Both the position numbers and the translations under genes were made by a program. Under the pieces are notes generated by a model. That model saw nothing but the letters and a program-made list of their open reading frames with translations. It had not been told where the DNA came from and ran no database searches. A stretch of 64,000 bases of DNA from Falsiphaeobacter marinintestinus (GTDB taxonomy: Bacteria > Pseudomonadota > Alphaproteobacteria > Rhodobacterales > Rhodobacteraceae), in NCBI RefSeq assembly GCF_007923355.1, contig NZ_VOGO01000001.1, positions 372,001 to 436,000 of the forward strand. Reading direction: 5' to 3'. Positions 43,145 through 51,647 of this stretch are shown here, in pieces. How positions within the stretch are numbered: the stretch's first letter is position 1; every line of letters starts with the position of its first letter.

Positions 43145-44119
43145 CTATTCCGTCACGCATTTTGCCATGGTGTTTCCCATCCCGGTCAGCAGGTTAGGGT
43201 AAAGCTCTGGTCCGGTGTCAAACCTGCTGCCCAACGGATCAAGCTCTAAGATCTGCATCTCTTGGCCTTCGGCTGCAGCAATTAGAAGACGTCCGTTGAA
43301 CTGGGGTTCGATAAAGGCGCAATCGACACCTTTGTCTTGCAGGATGGTGCGCAATTCATCCAACCGGGCCGGGCTTGGATCGGCAGCATCGCTCAGTGTC
43401 ACAGTGCCAGCCAGTGTCAGGTCGAATGTGACCTCAAAATACTGATACGCATCGTGAAAGGCTGCAAAAGGATAGCCCTTCATCGGGGCCAGCGTTTGCT
43501 GAAGGTCAACCACGATGCCTTCGATCCGCGCCTGTCCGGCAGCGGCATTGGCCATGTAAAGATCGGCATGTTCGGGATCGATCCGCGCAAGCTCACCTGC
43601 GATCACGGTTAACCACGCAACGGCATTGTCCGGATCAAGCCAGGCATGCGGGTCAGCCCCTTCATGGTCATGCGCGTCGTCGTGATCGTCATGCGTTTCT
43701 TCGTGATCGTTGTCGTGGTCATCATGCGCGTCATCGTCATGCTCATCGTCGTCATGCGCATCGTCGTTATGCCCTTCGCGATACGGCAACAAATGCGTCG
43801 CCTCCAGATCCAAAAGCTCGATCACAGCGGCCCGCCCCGCCAACGTATCAACAGGTTTTTCCATCCACGGCGTCAGCGCTTCGCCCATCCAGATCACCAG
43901 ATCCGCGTTCTGAAGCGCACGCGCCTGCGATGGTCGCAATGCATAGCCATGCGGGTTTGCCCCCGGTTGAACGATCAGATCAGGCTCCCCCACTCCGGCC
44001 ATCACTTGTGCGACCAACGAATGGACCGGCGCAATATCTGTGGCCACGCGCGGCGCGTCAGCCAACACAGGGGGGGCCGCAAAAGCAACCAGAGCCGGGA
44101 TCAGGATTCTATGGACCAT
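43145..44119 (-). CDS. znuA: Zinc ABC transporter periplasmic binding protein ZnuA
   Basis: A 324-residue zinc-binding protein with a signal peptide (ALVAFAAPPVLA). It has the ZnuA metal histidines in PGANPHGYALRPSQ, ADPHAWLDPDNAVAW and FHDAYQYFE, plus an unusually long His/Asp-rich loop at about residues 115-160 (HDDDEHDDDAHDDHDNDHEE) that probably gathers zinc. It is divergent from zur, with a Zur-type palindrome 14 bases upstream of its start. Confidence 0.95.
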   Translation of the reverse strand: MVHRILIPALVAFAAPPVLADAPRVATDIAPVHSLVAQVMAGVGEPDLIVQPGANPHGYALRPSQARALQNADLVIWMGEALTPWMEKPVDTLAGRAAVIELLDLEATHLLPYREGHNDDAHDDDEHDDDAHDDHDNDHEETHDDHDDAHDHEGADPHAWLDPDNAVAWLTVIAGELARIDPEHADLYMANAAAGQARIEGIVVDLQQTLAPMKGYPFAAFHDAYQYFEVTFDLTLAGTVTLSDAADPSPARLDELRTILQDKGVDCAFIEPQFNGRLLIAAAEGQEMQILELDPLGSRFDTGPELYPNLLTGMGNTMAKCVTE

Positions 44120-44132
44120 GTGTGCCTCTATC

Positions 44133-44147
44133 TGTTATAGTATAACA
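44133..44147. promoter_or_regulatory. Zur box in the znuA/zur divergent promoter
   Basis: TGTTATA, G, TATAACA is a perfect palindrome with one central base and fits alphaproteobacterial Zur sites. It begins 14 bases from the znuA start. A second, imperfect copy (TGTTACAATATATCAACA, 44172-44189) lies nearer zur. Confidence 0.8.
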
Positions 44148-44215
44148 TATCGTCGCGCTTGATACCGGGCATGTTACAATATATCAACACCCGACCTTCA
44201 GAAAATAGGCACCCC

Positions 44216-44695
44216 ATGTCCACGATTGGTTTTGACACCCACGACCACGCTCATTGTATCACCGACGCGTTGCAGAACGCCGAGATGCGTTGCGCAGAGC
44301 AGAAGCTGCAGTTCACGCCCGTGCGACGCCGCGTGCTTGAGATCCTGCTTGAACGCCATCAGGCGTTGGGCGCCTATGACATCCTCGATGTGCTGGCACA
44401 AGACGGTTTGGGCTCGCAGCCGCCGGTGGTCTATCGCGCGCTTGATTTCCTTGTGCAGAACGGCTTGGCGCACCGGATCGAACGGATGAACGCCTATACA
44501 GCCTGCGCACATCCGGGCCATGATCATGTGCCTGCCTTCCTGGTCTGTCGCCTTTGCAAAGCCGTGGCCGAAGCCGAGACCGAGCTGATTCAAGGCCGTC
44601 TGGGCAGCGCCGCCAAGGCAACAGGGTTCACTATCGAAAAGATCGTTGTCGAGGCCGAAGGGGTGTGCCCCACCTGCGCGCAGCAAGCCGCATGA
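44216..44695 (+). CDS. zur: Zinc uptake regulator Zur (Fur family)
   Basis: A 159-residue Fur-family repressor. The DNA-binding domain contains LQFTPVRRRVLEILLERHQALGAYDILDVL and VVYRALDFLVQNGLAHRIE. Metal-site residues include HPGHDHVPAFLVCRLC, and the C-terminal cysteines are VCPTCAQ. The start at 44216 (MSTIGFDTHDH) was chosen over 44159, because the longer version would begin between the candidate Zur boxes. The gene overlaps znuC by four bases and is probably self-regulated through the palindrome at 44133. Confidence 0.93.
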   Translation: MSTIGFDTHDHAHCITDALQNAEMRCAEQKLQFTPVRRRVLEILLERHQALGAYDILDVLAQDGLGSQPPVVYRALDFLVQNGLAHRIERMNAYTACAHPGHDHVPAFLVCRLCKAVAEAETELIQGRLGSAAKATGFTIEKIVVEAEGVCPTCAQQAA

Positions 44696-45435
44696 GCGCG
44701 CCGTTGATCTCAGTCCGCGATCTGACCCTCAAGATGAACGGGCGCGTGGTTCTGGAGCATGTCACAACCGACATCGCCCCAGACGAAATCGTCACCATCG
44801 TCGGGCCGAACGGGTCAGGCAAGTCCACCTTCCTGCGGGCGCTGATCGGTGCTGTCCCGCCGGCCAGTGGACATATCGAGCGGGCCAAAGGGTTGCGTAT
44901 TGGATATGTTCCGCAAAAGCTGGCGATCGATGCCTCATTGCCGCTGACGGTCGAACGGTTCCTTGGTTTGCCCAAGCGTATCACCACGCGCAAAGCGGCC
45001 GACGCGTTAGAAAAAGCGGGAGTTCCGGACCTGCACGACCGCCAGATGAGCGCTCTGTCGGGAGGGCAGTTTCAGCGGGTTCTGCTGGCCCGCGCGCTTC
45101 TGGAAAACCCGCAGCTTTTGCTTTTGGACGAAGCCACACAAGGCCTTGATCAACCCGGAGCTGCGGCTTTTTACCAGCAAATTGAGGAGGTTCGCTCGGA
45201 TATGGGGTGCGCGGTTGTCATGGTCAGCCATGACCTGCACGTCGTGATGGCTGCGTCGGATCGGGTGTTGTGTATGAACGGACATATCTGCTGCGCAGGT
45301 ACGCCTGAAATCGTGGCGTCTGCTCCGGAATACCGCGCGCTTTTCGGGAGCGGAACCAAGGGCACCTTCGCTCTGTACCGGCACCAGCACAGCCATGATC
45401 ACGAACACGACCACACTCACGAGCATTCGCACTGA
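44692..45435 (+). CDS. znuC: Zinc ABC transporter ATPase ZnuC
   Basis: A 247-residue ATPase with Walker A GPNGSGKSTF, signature LSGGQFQRVLLARAL, Walker B QLLLLDEATQGLDQP (note Ala in place of the usual Pro in DEP), and switch His in VSHDLHVVM. The C-terminus ends in a His/Asp/Glu-rich tail, HQHSHDHEHDHTHEHSH, a further zinc-binding element. The start overlaps the zur stop (ATGA), and its own stop overlaps znuB by one base. Confidence 0.94.
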   Translation: MSAPLISVRDLTLKMNGRVVLEHVTTDIAPDEIVTIVGPNGSGKSTFLRALIGAVPPASGHIERAKGLRIGYVPQKLAIDASLPLTVERFLGLPKRITTRKAADALEKAGVPDLHDRQMSALSGGQFQRVLLARALLENPQLLLLDEATQGLDQPGAAAFYQQIEEVRSDMGCAVVMVSHDLHVVMAASDRVLCMNGHICCAGTPEIVASAPEYRALFGSGTKGTFALYRHQHSHDHEHDHTHEHSH

Positions 45436-46226
45436 TGTTGGACGATTTCCTGATCCGCGCGGCTCTTGCAGGCCTTGGCGTTGCGCTGTGTGCGGCACCT
45501 TTGGGCTGCTTCGTGGTTTGGCGCCGCATGGCGTATTTTGGCGAGGCGACGGCCCATGCCTCGATCCTTGGCGTGGCGCTTGCCCTGTCCCTGTCGCTGC
45601 CCATTCTGCCAGCCGTTCTTGTCGCTGCCCTGATCATGGCGATGACCGTGTCAATCCTGACCGGGCGCGGCTATGCGATGGACACGGTACTGGGCGTGAT
45701 GGCCCATACAGCCCTTGCGGCGGGCCTTGTCGCAGTTGCGCTTTTGTCTGATATCCGATTGGATTTAATGGGTTTTCTGTTTGGTGACATCCTGGCCGTA
45801 TCACGCAGCGACCTGGCCGTGATCTGGGGCGGTGCAGCCGTGGTCCTGGGCCTGACGTGGTGGCGCTGGTCGGCGCTTTTGACGGCCACGTTAAACCCCG
45901 ACCTGGCCCGCGCCAGTGGCATCGATCCACGGCGCGAGGAACTGGGCCTGACAGTGGCGTTAGCCATTGTCGTGGCGGTTGCGATCAAGGTGGTGGGCGT
46001 GCTGCTGATCGCAGCCCTTCTGGTGATCCCGGCGGCGGCGGCTCGGCCCCTGACCCGTACGCCTGAGGCGATGGCGATCTGGGCTGGTGTGCTGGGCGGA
46101 TTGTCGGCTTTGGGAGGGTTGTGGGCGGCGTTCTGGCTGGATGCGCCGACGGGGCCAAGCATCGTTTGCACCGCCGCGCTGTTGTTCATCCTGACGACGC
46201 TGGGCGGGGCTTTGCGGCGGAATTGA
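45435..46226 (+). CDS. znuB: Zinc ABC transporter permease ZnuB
   Basis: A 263-residue, roughly eight-helix permease of the ZnuB/ABC-3 family (LGCFVVWRRMAYFGEATAHASILGVALAL, AIKVVGVLLIAALLVIPAAAARPL). It ends the zur-znuC-znuB operon, just before a hairpin terminator. TGATG coupling with znuC indicates stoichiometric synthesis. Confidence 0.94.
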   Translation: MLDDFLIRAALAGLGVALCAAPLGCFVVWRRMAYFGEATAHASILGVALALSLSLPILPAVLVAALIMAMTVSILTGRGYAMDTVLGVMAHTALAAGLVAVALLSDIRLDLMGFLFGDILAVSRSDLAVIWGGAAVVLGLTWWRWSALLTATLNPDLARASGIDPRREELGLTVALAIVVAVAIKVVGVLLIAALLVIPAAAARPLTRTPEAMAIWAGVLGGLSALGGLWAAFWLDAPTGPSIVCTAALLFILTTLGGALRRN

Positions 46227-46271
46227 CCGTTTTGTACATAGGTTCAGGGGCGGTTTGGCGGTTTTGTACAT
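46223..46271. repeat. Copy 2 of the GTTTTGTAC pair element
   Basis: TTGACCGTTTTGTAC starts at 46223, and a second GCGGTTTTGTACAT lies 32 bases on; the GTTTTGTAC words are at 46229 and 46261, the same spacing as at 16804/16836. Here the second word forms the loop of a terminator hairpin. Confidence 0.6.
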
Positions 46272-46283
46272 CGCCAAACCGCC
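46249..46283. terminator. Terminator between znuB and the PhnA-like gene
   Basis: GGCGGTTTGGCG (46249-46260) pairs with CGCCAAACCGCC (46272-46283) in a perfect 12-base stem. The 11-base loop holds GTTTTGTACAT. The plus-strand tail is GGATTTTACTTTTTC. It can serve both convergent genes. Confidence 0.85.
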
Positions 46284-46289
46284 CGGATT

Positions 46290-46799
46290 TTACTTTTTCT
46301 TAACGAATTTCGTCAGGATCACGATGCGCTGACCGTCGACGCGTCCTTCGATGTGATCGGGGTTGTCGTGCACCAGCGAGATCCCCCGCACGGCGGTGCC
46401 GCGCTTGGCGGTAAAGCCCGCGCCTTTGACCGGCAGATCCTTGATCAACACCACGGTGTCGCCGACGTTCAGAACCACCCCGTTGCTGTCGCGATGATTA
46501 CTGGTGGCGGCGACGTTATCGACCCAGGTCTGGGTGTCGTCATCCAGCCACAACTGCTCAGACAGATCCCGCGCCCAGCCTTGCGCGTCGAGCCGTTTCA
46601 ACAACCGTGCGGCCAGCACCTGAACCGCTGGCGTATCAGACCACATCGCGGTGGCGAGGCACCGCATGTGCCCCGAGTCCAGATCGCCCGCGATCTGATC
46701 CGAACAGGGCGCGCAGATCGACACGCTGGCCGCCTCTGGCCCACCGTCAACAGGACAGGAGACAAGCGGCGCATCGGCGGAACACAGGGCGCAGGGCAT
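46290..46799 (-). CDS. PhnA/YjdM-family zinc-ribbon protein
   Basis: A 169-residue protein. N-terminal cysteine pairs CALC and CPVD with a later CAPC form a probable zinc ribbon; the C-terminal domain (SNGVVLNVGDTVVLIKDLPVKGAGFTAKRGTAVRGISLVHDNPDHIEGRVDGQRIVILTKFVKK) is the YjdM/PhnA SH3-like fold. The role is uncertain; the old link to alkylphosphonate use is not supported by activity in general. I placed the start at 46799 (MPCALC), although the frame runs upstream through a palindrome-rich region. Confidence 0.82.
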   Translation of the reverse strand: MPCALCSADAPLVSCPVDGGPEAASVSICAPCSDQIAGDLDSGHMRCLATAMWSDTPAVQVLAARLLKRLDAQGWARDLSEQLWLDDDTQTWVDNVAATSNHRDSNGVVLNVGDTVVLIKDLPVKGAGFTAKRGTAVRGISLVHDNPDHIEGRVDGQRIVILTKFVKKK

Positions 46800-47137
46800 G
46801 GGGGGAAAACTCCGAAGGGTCAGGTTGCTGCCGGGCTTAGCTGTGCGGGGTGTGGGGGACAAGGACAATGCAGCCCCGCGCCCGAGTGGGGTGAGGCCCG
46901 TCTTGGAAACTGTCCAGTGGACCGTTTCAGGGCCGAACGAGCGGAGCCCCGGGGGCGATAAGGTTAAGCGGACCCTCTGATCGGCAAACCGCGCCCGAAC
47001 CGAGGGGTGGGCGAGAAGCGCCCGCCCCGTGGGGGCGGTTCGGGCGCTGCCCAATCGGAGATTGGGCATTTGCCGAACGTGGTGAGCGGGAATGCCCAAA
47101 CTAGGCTTGTTTGCCAGCATTATTTCGCAAGAGCAAA
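46800..47137. other. Palindrome-rich intergenic region
   Basis: This 338-base gap shows no convincing gene. It holds: a near-perfect 23-base palindrome at 46906-46928 (GAAACTGTCCA / TGGACCGTTTC); a perfect 12-base inverted repeat GCGCCCGAACCG (46991-47002) and CGGTTCGGGCGC (47036-47047) around a GC-rich core; and TGCCCAAT (47048-47055) with ATTGGGCA (47061-47068). The last two lie after the stop of the AT-rich gene and may end its transcript. The GC-rich unit resembles the palindrome at 51.4 kb. Confidence 0.6.
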
Positions 47138-48016
47138 TCATTGATCCAATGCCGCTTCAATGACCAAAGCCGACGTGGTTACGGTCGGCACAGCAAGACA
47201 AAGAAAGGAAATGACGAAAAGAAAAACCGTAACCAAACGATACTGAAAGTACAAAAAATTTGCAGAAACGAAGTCTACGAAAAACACCTGCTTGGACCAA
47301 TCGAACGCTCTATCTCGAAATATTGAAAGAAACACCATCTCTGCTGTAATACCACTTTCAAACATTCGCTCCATCGCTTCATCCGTAGTAACAAACCCAT
47401 CACCCACAGGAATCGCATGCGGTGATGCGCGATAGAGCGAGCCATACGGCTCGGGTCCAGGAAGTGATACCGACTCATCCTGAAGATTTTCTAGTGGAAT
47501 GGAACTGAGAATATCCGCGACAAGGTCGTGTAAAAAAAACGAAGGTTTTCCGGGAAAAGATGGATGCTGAATTGAGAAAAACGGACTTCGCGCCTCACCC
47601 GTATTCCGAGAAAGAAAATTGGAAACTACCTCGTCGAGTCTACTGGAGACCAAAGATCTTGACTTAACATCCTCCATCTCACTGACATATTCAGAAACTG
47701 AGGCGAACTTCCTAATAGGTTCCGGCGCAAGCCCATTAAACAACAACACTCCTAAACCCATAAACAAAAGCCCGAAATAAAGGAAGTACAGTCGGTAAGC
47801 ATGTATATGCACCGCAATTGATGGCTCCAATACGTCGCCCGAGGGTAACGAGCTCTCAAAAAAGTTTACAAAATTCGGATTAAAAATAATTAAGTAGCCA
47901 ACAAATGGAACAAGTATTGTAAGTCGCCCTAAGTTTGAACGTCCGATCGCTCCCAGAAGGCTCCAAGGAACTGCTTCGGATACCCTTTGCAGGAAGGATT
48001 GCCACCAGAAAATCAA
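47138..48016 (-). CDS. AT-rich membrane protein of unknown function, coupled to lepA
   Basis: A 292-residue protein with three clear hydrophobic helices ([14 protein letters not shown] at about 32-46, [18 protein letters not shown] at about 75-92, and [19 protein letters not shown] near the C-terminus) and a soluble, Ser/Glu-rich middle. Codon use and base composition are far more AT-rich than the neighbours, which suggests recent transfer. There is no ATG near the start: translation appears to begin at a TTG that shares two bases with the lepA TGA stop (TTGA). No motif was recognised. Confidence 0.65.
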   Translation of the reverse strand: MIFWWQSFLQRVSEAVPWSLLGAIGRSNLGRLTILVPFVGYLIIFNPNFVNFFESSLPSGDVLEPSIAVHIHAYRLYFLYFGLLFMGLGVLLFNGLAPEPIRKFASVSEYVSEMEDVKSRSLVSSRLDEVVSNFLSRNTGEARSPFFSIQHPSFPGKPSFFLHDLVADILSSIPLENLQDESVSLPGPEPYGSLYRASPHAIPVGDGFVTTDEAMERMFESGITAEMVFLSIFRDRAFDWSKQVFFVDFVSANFLYFQYRLVTVFLFVISFLCLAVPTVTTSALVIEAALDQ

Positions 48017-49812
48017 CTGTCCATTTTCAACGCAGAGATGAATGCTTCCTGAGGTATATCTACCTTCCCGAACTGGCGCATCTTTTTCTTACCCTTTTTC
48101 TGCTTGTCCAGCAGCTTGCGCTTGCGGGTGGCGTCTCCGCCGTAGCATTTGGCGGTCACGTCCTTGCGCATGGCCGACAGGGTCTCGCGAGCGATGACCT
48201 TGCCTCCGATGGCGGCCTGAATCGGGATCTTGAACATGTGGCGCGGGATCAGGTCCTTGAGCTTTTCGACCATGGCGCGGCCACGGGCCTCGGCGCGGTC
48301 ACGGTGGACCATCATCGACAGGGCGTCGACAGGTTCGTCGTTCACCAGCACGGACATTTTGACGAGGTTATCCTCGCGATAGCCGGTCATCTGGTAATCG
48401 AAGGAGGCGTAACCCTTTGTTACCGATTTCAGGCGATCGTAGAAGTCAAAGACGACTTCGTTCAGCGGCAGGTCATAGACGGCCATGGCGCGCGATCCGG
48501 CATAGGTCAGGTCCATCTGCAGGCCGCGGCGGTCCTGGCAGAGTTTCAGGACGTCGCCAAGGTATTCGTCGGGGACAAGGATGGTGGCCTTGATGCGCGG
48601 CTCTTCCAGGTGGTCGACATGGGTCAGGTCGGGCATGTCGGCAGGGTTGTGCAGCTCGGTCATGGTGCCGTCGCGCATGTAGATGTGATAGACCACCGAG
48701 GGCGCGGTGGTGATCAGTTCGATATCGTATTCACGCTCGATCCGGTCGCGGATGACTTCGAGGTGGAGGAGGCCAAGGAAACCGCAGCGGAAGCCAAAGC
48801 CAAGCGCGGCTGAGGTTTCCATTTCGTAAGAGAAGGAGGCGTCGTTCAGGGCGAGCTTTTCGATGGCGTCGCGCAGGTCTTCGAATTCGGCGGAGTCGAC
48901 GGGGAAGAGGCCGCAGAAGACGACGGGTTGCGCCGGTTTAAAGCCGGGCAGCGCGTCGGTGGTGCCTTTTTTCTCGTGCGTGATGGTGTCGCCGACGCGG
49001 GTGTCGCGGACCTGTTTGATCGACGCGGTGAGGAAGCCGATCTCGCCCGGGCCAAGTTCGTCGATGACCTGCATTTCGGGGCGGAAGACGCCGATGCGGT
49101 CGACGTGGTGGACCGAACCGTTGGACAGCATCTTGATGCGCTCGCCCTTTTTCAACACGCCGTCCATGATGCGGACCAGAACGATGACGCCAAGGTAGGA
49201 GTCGTACCAGCTGTCGACCAGCATCGCCTTGAGCGGCGCGTCGCGGGTGCCGGTGGGGGCGGGCAGTTCGTGAACGATGGCTTCCAGCGTTTCGTGGATG
49301 CCCTGCCCGGTTTTGGCGCTGACCTGAATGGCGCCCGAGGCATCGATGCCAATGACGTCTTCGATCTGTTCGGCGACGCGGTCACAGTCGGATGCGGGCA
49401 GGTCGATCTTGTTCAGGACGGGGACGATTTCGTGATCGGCTTCCATCGCGTGATAGACGTTGGCCAGCGTCTGCGCCTCGACCCCTTGGGAGCTGTCGAC
49501 GACCAGAAGCGAGCCTTCGACCGCGCGCATGGAGCGGGAGACTTCGTAGGCGAAATCGACGTGGCCGGGGGTATCGATCAGGTTCAGCACGTAAGTCTCG
49601 CCATTATCGGCGGTATAATCGATGCGGACGGTGTTGGCCTTGATGGTAATGCCACGCTCGCGTTCGATATCCATGCTGTCCAGAAGCTGGGCCTGCATGT
49701 CACGTTCCTTGACCGTCCCCGTCTCTTGAATAAGCCGGTCGGCAAGGGTGGATTTGCCATGGTCGATATGGGCGACGATGGAGAAATTGCGGATGTGAGC
49801 GAGGTCTGTCAT
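48013..49812 (-). CDS. lepA: Elongation factor 4 (LepA)
   Basis: A 599-residue GTPase that back-translocates stalled ribosomes. The G1 motif is [15 protein letters not shown]2/G3 [15 protein letters not shown]4 NKIDLPAS, and the EF4-specific C-terminal domain ends with [27 protein letters not shown]. Full length. The stop codon overlaps the TTG start of the AT-rich membrane gene. Downstream gene capture at this place is unusual for a housekeeping gene. Confidence 0.97.
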   Translation of the reverse strand: MTDLAHIRNFSIVAHIDHGKSTLADRLIQETGTVKERDMQAQLLDSMDIERERGITIKANTVRIDYTADNGETYVLNLIDTPGHVDFAYEVSRSMRAVEGSLLVVDSSQGVEAQTLANVYHAMEADHEIVPVLNKIDLPASDCDRVAEQIEDVIGIDASGAIQVSAKTGQGIHETLEAIVHELPAPTGTRDAPLKAMLVDSWYDSYLGVIVLVRIMDGVLKKGERIKMLSNGSVHHVDRIGVFRPEMQVIDELGPGEIGFLTASIKQVRDTRVGDTITHEKKGTTDALPGFKPAQPVVFCGLFPVDSAEFEDLRDAIEKLALNDASFSYEMETSAALGFGFRCGFLGLLHLEVIRDRIEREYDIELITTAPSVVYHIYMRDGTMTELHNPADMPDLTHVDHLEEPRIKATILVPDEYLGDVLKLCQDRRGLQMDLTYAGSRAMAVYDLPLNEVVFDFYDRLKSVTKGYASFDYQMTGYREDNLVKMSVLVNDEPVDALSMMVHRDRAEARGRAMVEKLKDLIPRHMFKIPIQAAIGGKVIARETLSAMRKDVTAKCYGGDATRKRKLLDKQKKGKKKMRQFGKVDIPQEAFISALKMDS

Positions 49813-49916
49813 GGGTGGGATATGATGGGGTTTTGGGGCTTGGTCAATAGGGTCTGCATGTCTTGCGCCGGGGGCCGTGTTTCTGCAGGATGACGCGGGT
49901 TAGAGGCAGGGTGCAT

Positions 49917-51392
49917 ATGGTCGACGTAAACAACCAAGACGAGTTGAAGGAATGGCTGGAGGGCCTGCCCGCAAAAGCGCGCACCAGTTTTGCCGCGCGG
50001 GCGGCGTTGCGCAGCTTACCGGCCACCTTTGCGGTCAGGGATCAAAAATTCGAAAGCGTTGACACACAGGGCTTTGTTTTGGCTTGCCTGCGCGCCACGC
50101 TCATCTCGGGGGCTGCGGGCACATGGCCAGCCCCCGAGATGAGTGAGCAGATTCGCTCCGCCGCCGACTCCGCCGCCCGCTCCGCCGACTCCGCCGCCCT
50201 CTCCGCCGCCCTCTCCGCCGACTCCGCCGCCCGCTCCGCCGACTCCGCCGCCCGCTCCGCCCTCTCCGCCGCCCTCTCCGCCGCCCGCTCCGCCGACTCC
50301 GCCGACTCCGCCGCCTTCTCCGCCGCCTTCTCCGCCGCCCGCTCCGCCGACTCCGCCGCCCTCTCCGCCGCGCCTGAGGCCACGATGGCTCTGTTTGAAA
50401 CGGCACTTTGGGCCGGCGATGTGCCAGCGGTTTTCCGGGACGCGGCGCAGGCTTTTTCAGACACTGCCCCCGGCACGCCCTGGGCGTTTTGGGCCGAGTG
50501 GTATCAGGGCATGCTGACCGGGAATCCGATGGATTGGGCGCTTCAGCGTGAGGTTGCGTTGATCCCGCCCGAGGACTGGGACCAAGGTCCGGAGCATATC
50601 GCAGGTGTTATCAGAGGCATAGAAGCCGCGTTTCTTGTTAAAAAGCTGCCTTTGGCAGAAACGCTGTCGGTCAACCCTGAAACCGGAATATTTCGGACCG
50701 AGGCGTCCCCACTGATAAACCCGACGTTTATTGGAGCGCTGATCGCGCGCGTCGATGATGCGTTGGAAGATTGCTTGCTGAGCAACAATGGGCTGCTGGG
50801 CCGGGATCGGGAAACCCGCGTCTTGCAGCGGGTTTCGACACGATTTGCCAATGACCCACAGCGGATCGAGATGGATTACACCTCGGTCGCGGTCAGCTTG
50901 CGGCGCAAGATCGCGCCGGATGGCGAACTGGCGGAAAGCGATGACAATCTGGCCTTGCTGGAGGCTGTGGAAGACGGGGTGAAAGGCATTCGCGCCAATC
51001 ACCCTGATGTGGCAGCCAACAGGAATATGTTGGCGGCGCAGACGTTTCGGGATGCCGCGCCAAAAGAAAAGGCATTGCTGGAAGAGGCCATGCCAGTCCT
51101 GATCGAGATAAGCGAAGGTGTGTTGGCAGAAGACTTCGCCGCAGACATTCCCGCGCTTATCAACGATGCGCTTTTGCCGCTGCCTGATGGTGCGCCCCGA
51201 TTACCCGGTGCTGATCCAGCGGTACGCACGTTCAATCGCGTTTCGAAAATGGCGCTTCTCTTCAAAAAGGGCGCTGAGGTGTTCGACAGTCCACAGGTCA
51301 AAACACTTCGGTTGGTTGGGCTTGCGGGAGGCGGCGCTGTTTTTTTTGGAAAACTTGTCGAACTCGGTCTGAGAATGTTCGGGGTTCTTTAA
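49917..51392 (+). CDS. Hypothetical protein with an Ala/Ser low-complexity repeat tract
   Basis: A 491-residue protein. Residues 1-80 begin MVDVNNQDELKEWLEGLPAKA and look helical. Residues 81-152 consist of 20 short Ser-Ala units (SAAR, SAD, SAAL, SAAF), encoded by TCCGCC-based units of 9 or 12 bases, often pairing into SADSAAR heptads. The remainder is helical with a C-terminal hydrophobic segment (LVGLAGGGAVFFGKLVELGL). AGAGGCAGG lies seven bases before the chosen ATG. I recognise no characterised family; repeat proteins of this design occur in other Rhodobacterales. Confidence 0.75.
   Translation: MVDVNNQDELKEWLEGLPAKARTSFAARAALRSLPATFAVRDQKFESVDTQGFVLACLRATLISGAAGTWPAPEMSEQIRSAADSAARSADSAALSAALSADSAARSADSAARSALSAALSAARSADSADSAAFSAAFSAARSADSAALSAAPEATMALFETALWAGDVPAVFRDAAQAFSDTAPGTPWAFWAEWYQGMLTGNPMDWALQREVALIPPEDWDQGPEHIAGVIRGIEAAFLVKKLPLAETLSVNPETGIFRTEASPLINPTFIGALIARVDDALEDCLLSNNGLLGRDRETRVLQRVSTRFANDPQRIEMDYTSVAVSLRRKIAPDGELAESDDNLALLEAVEDGVKGIRANHPDVAANRNMLAAQTFRDAAPKEKALLEEAMPVLIEISEGVLAEDFAADIPALINDALLPLPDGAPRLPGADPAVRTFNRVSKMALLFKKGAEVFDSPQVKTLRLVGLAGGGAVFFGKLVELGLRMFGVL
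50157..50372 (+). repeat. In-frame TCCGCC minisatellite
   Basis: A 216-base tract of units made of TCC GCC plus one or two codons (GAC, CGC, CTC, TTC, with GCC). Unit length is always a multiple of three, so loss or gain of copies keeps the frame. No frame on either strand has a stop, which creates long spurious Pro-, Arg- and Ala-rich open frames. Confidence 0.9.
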
Positions 51393-51480
51393 GGAACAAG
51401 GGCCGCGTCCGAGCCTGGGTGGGGGCGACGCGCCCTCCCGGGGCGAGGGTCGGGCGCGGACCGGCGGGGCCGGGCATGGC
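51393..51480. repeat. GC-rich imperfect palindrome after the repeat-protein gene
   Basis: CCGCGTCCGAGCC near 51402 pairs imperfectly with GGTCGGGCGCGG near 51448, with an inner GGGGGCGACGCGCCC/CGGGGCG core. It resembles the element at 46991-47047 in both sequence and layout and could act as a terminator for the gene before it. Confidence 0.45.
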
Positions 51481-51647
51481 GGGTGTTGGTGGGTTTTCAA
51501 CCTAAAGGCGTCAATGTCTGGTGCGTGCCAAGATGCGGCCCAAACTCTGCCCCATTCCACGGCGACACAGGGGGTTCCTTGTCTTGTCACCCTGCCCTTC
51601 TGTTTGGGCGGACCCTGTTACTCACATCAAAAGAAGAGGCACGCGCA

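Noticed and set aside
46800-47141. N-terminal extension of the PhnA-like protein through the palindromes
   Set aside because: Proline/arginine-rich sequence without homology; the zinc-ribbon start MPCALC with GGAG upstream is the normal beginning.
50157-50372. Tandem repeats considered as a CRISPR array
   Set aside because: Units are 9-12 bases, contiguous and in frame; no spacers and no cas genes.
50143-50517. Pro-rich and Arg-rich frames over the TCCGCC tract
   Set aside because: Other-frame readings of the minisatellite; no start context and no extension into a sensible protein.
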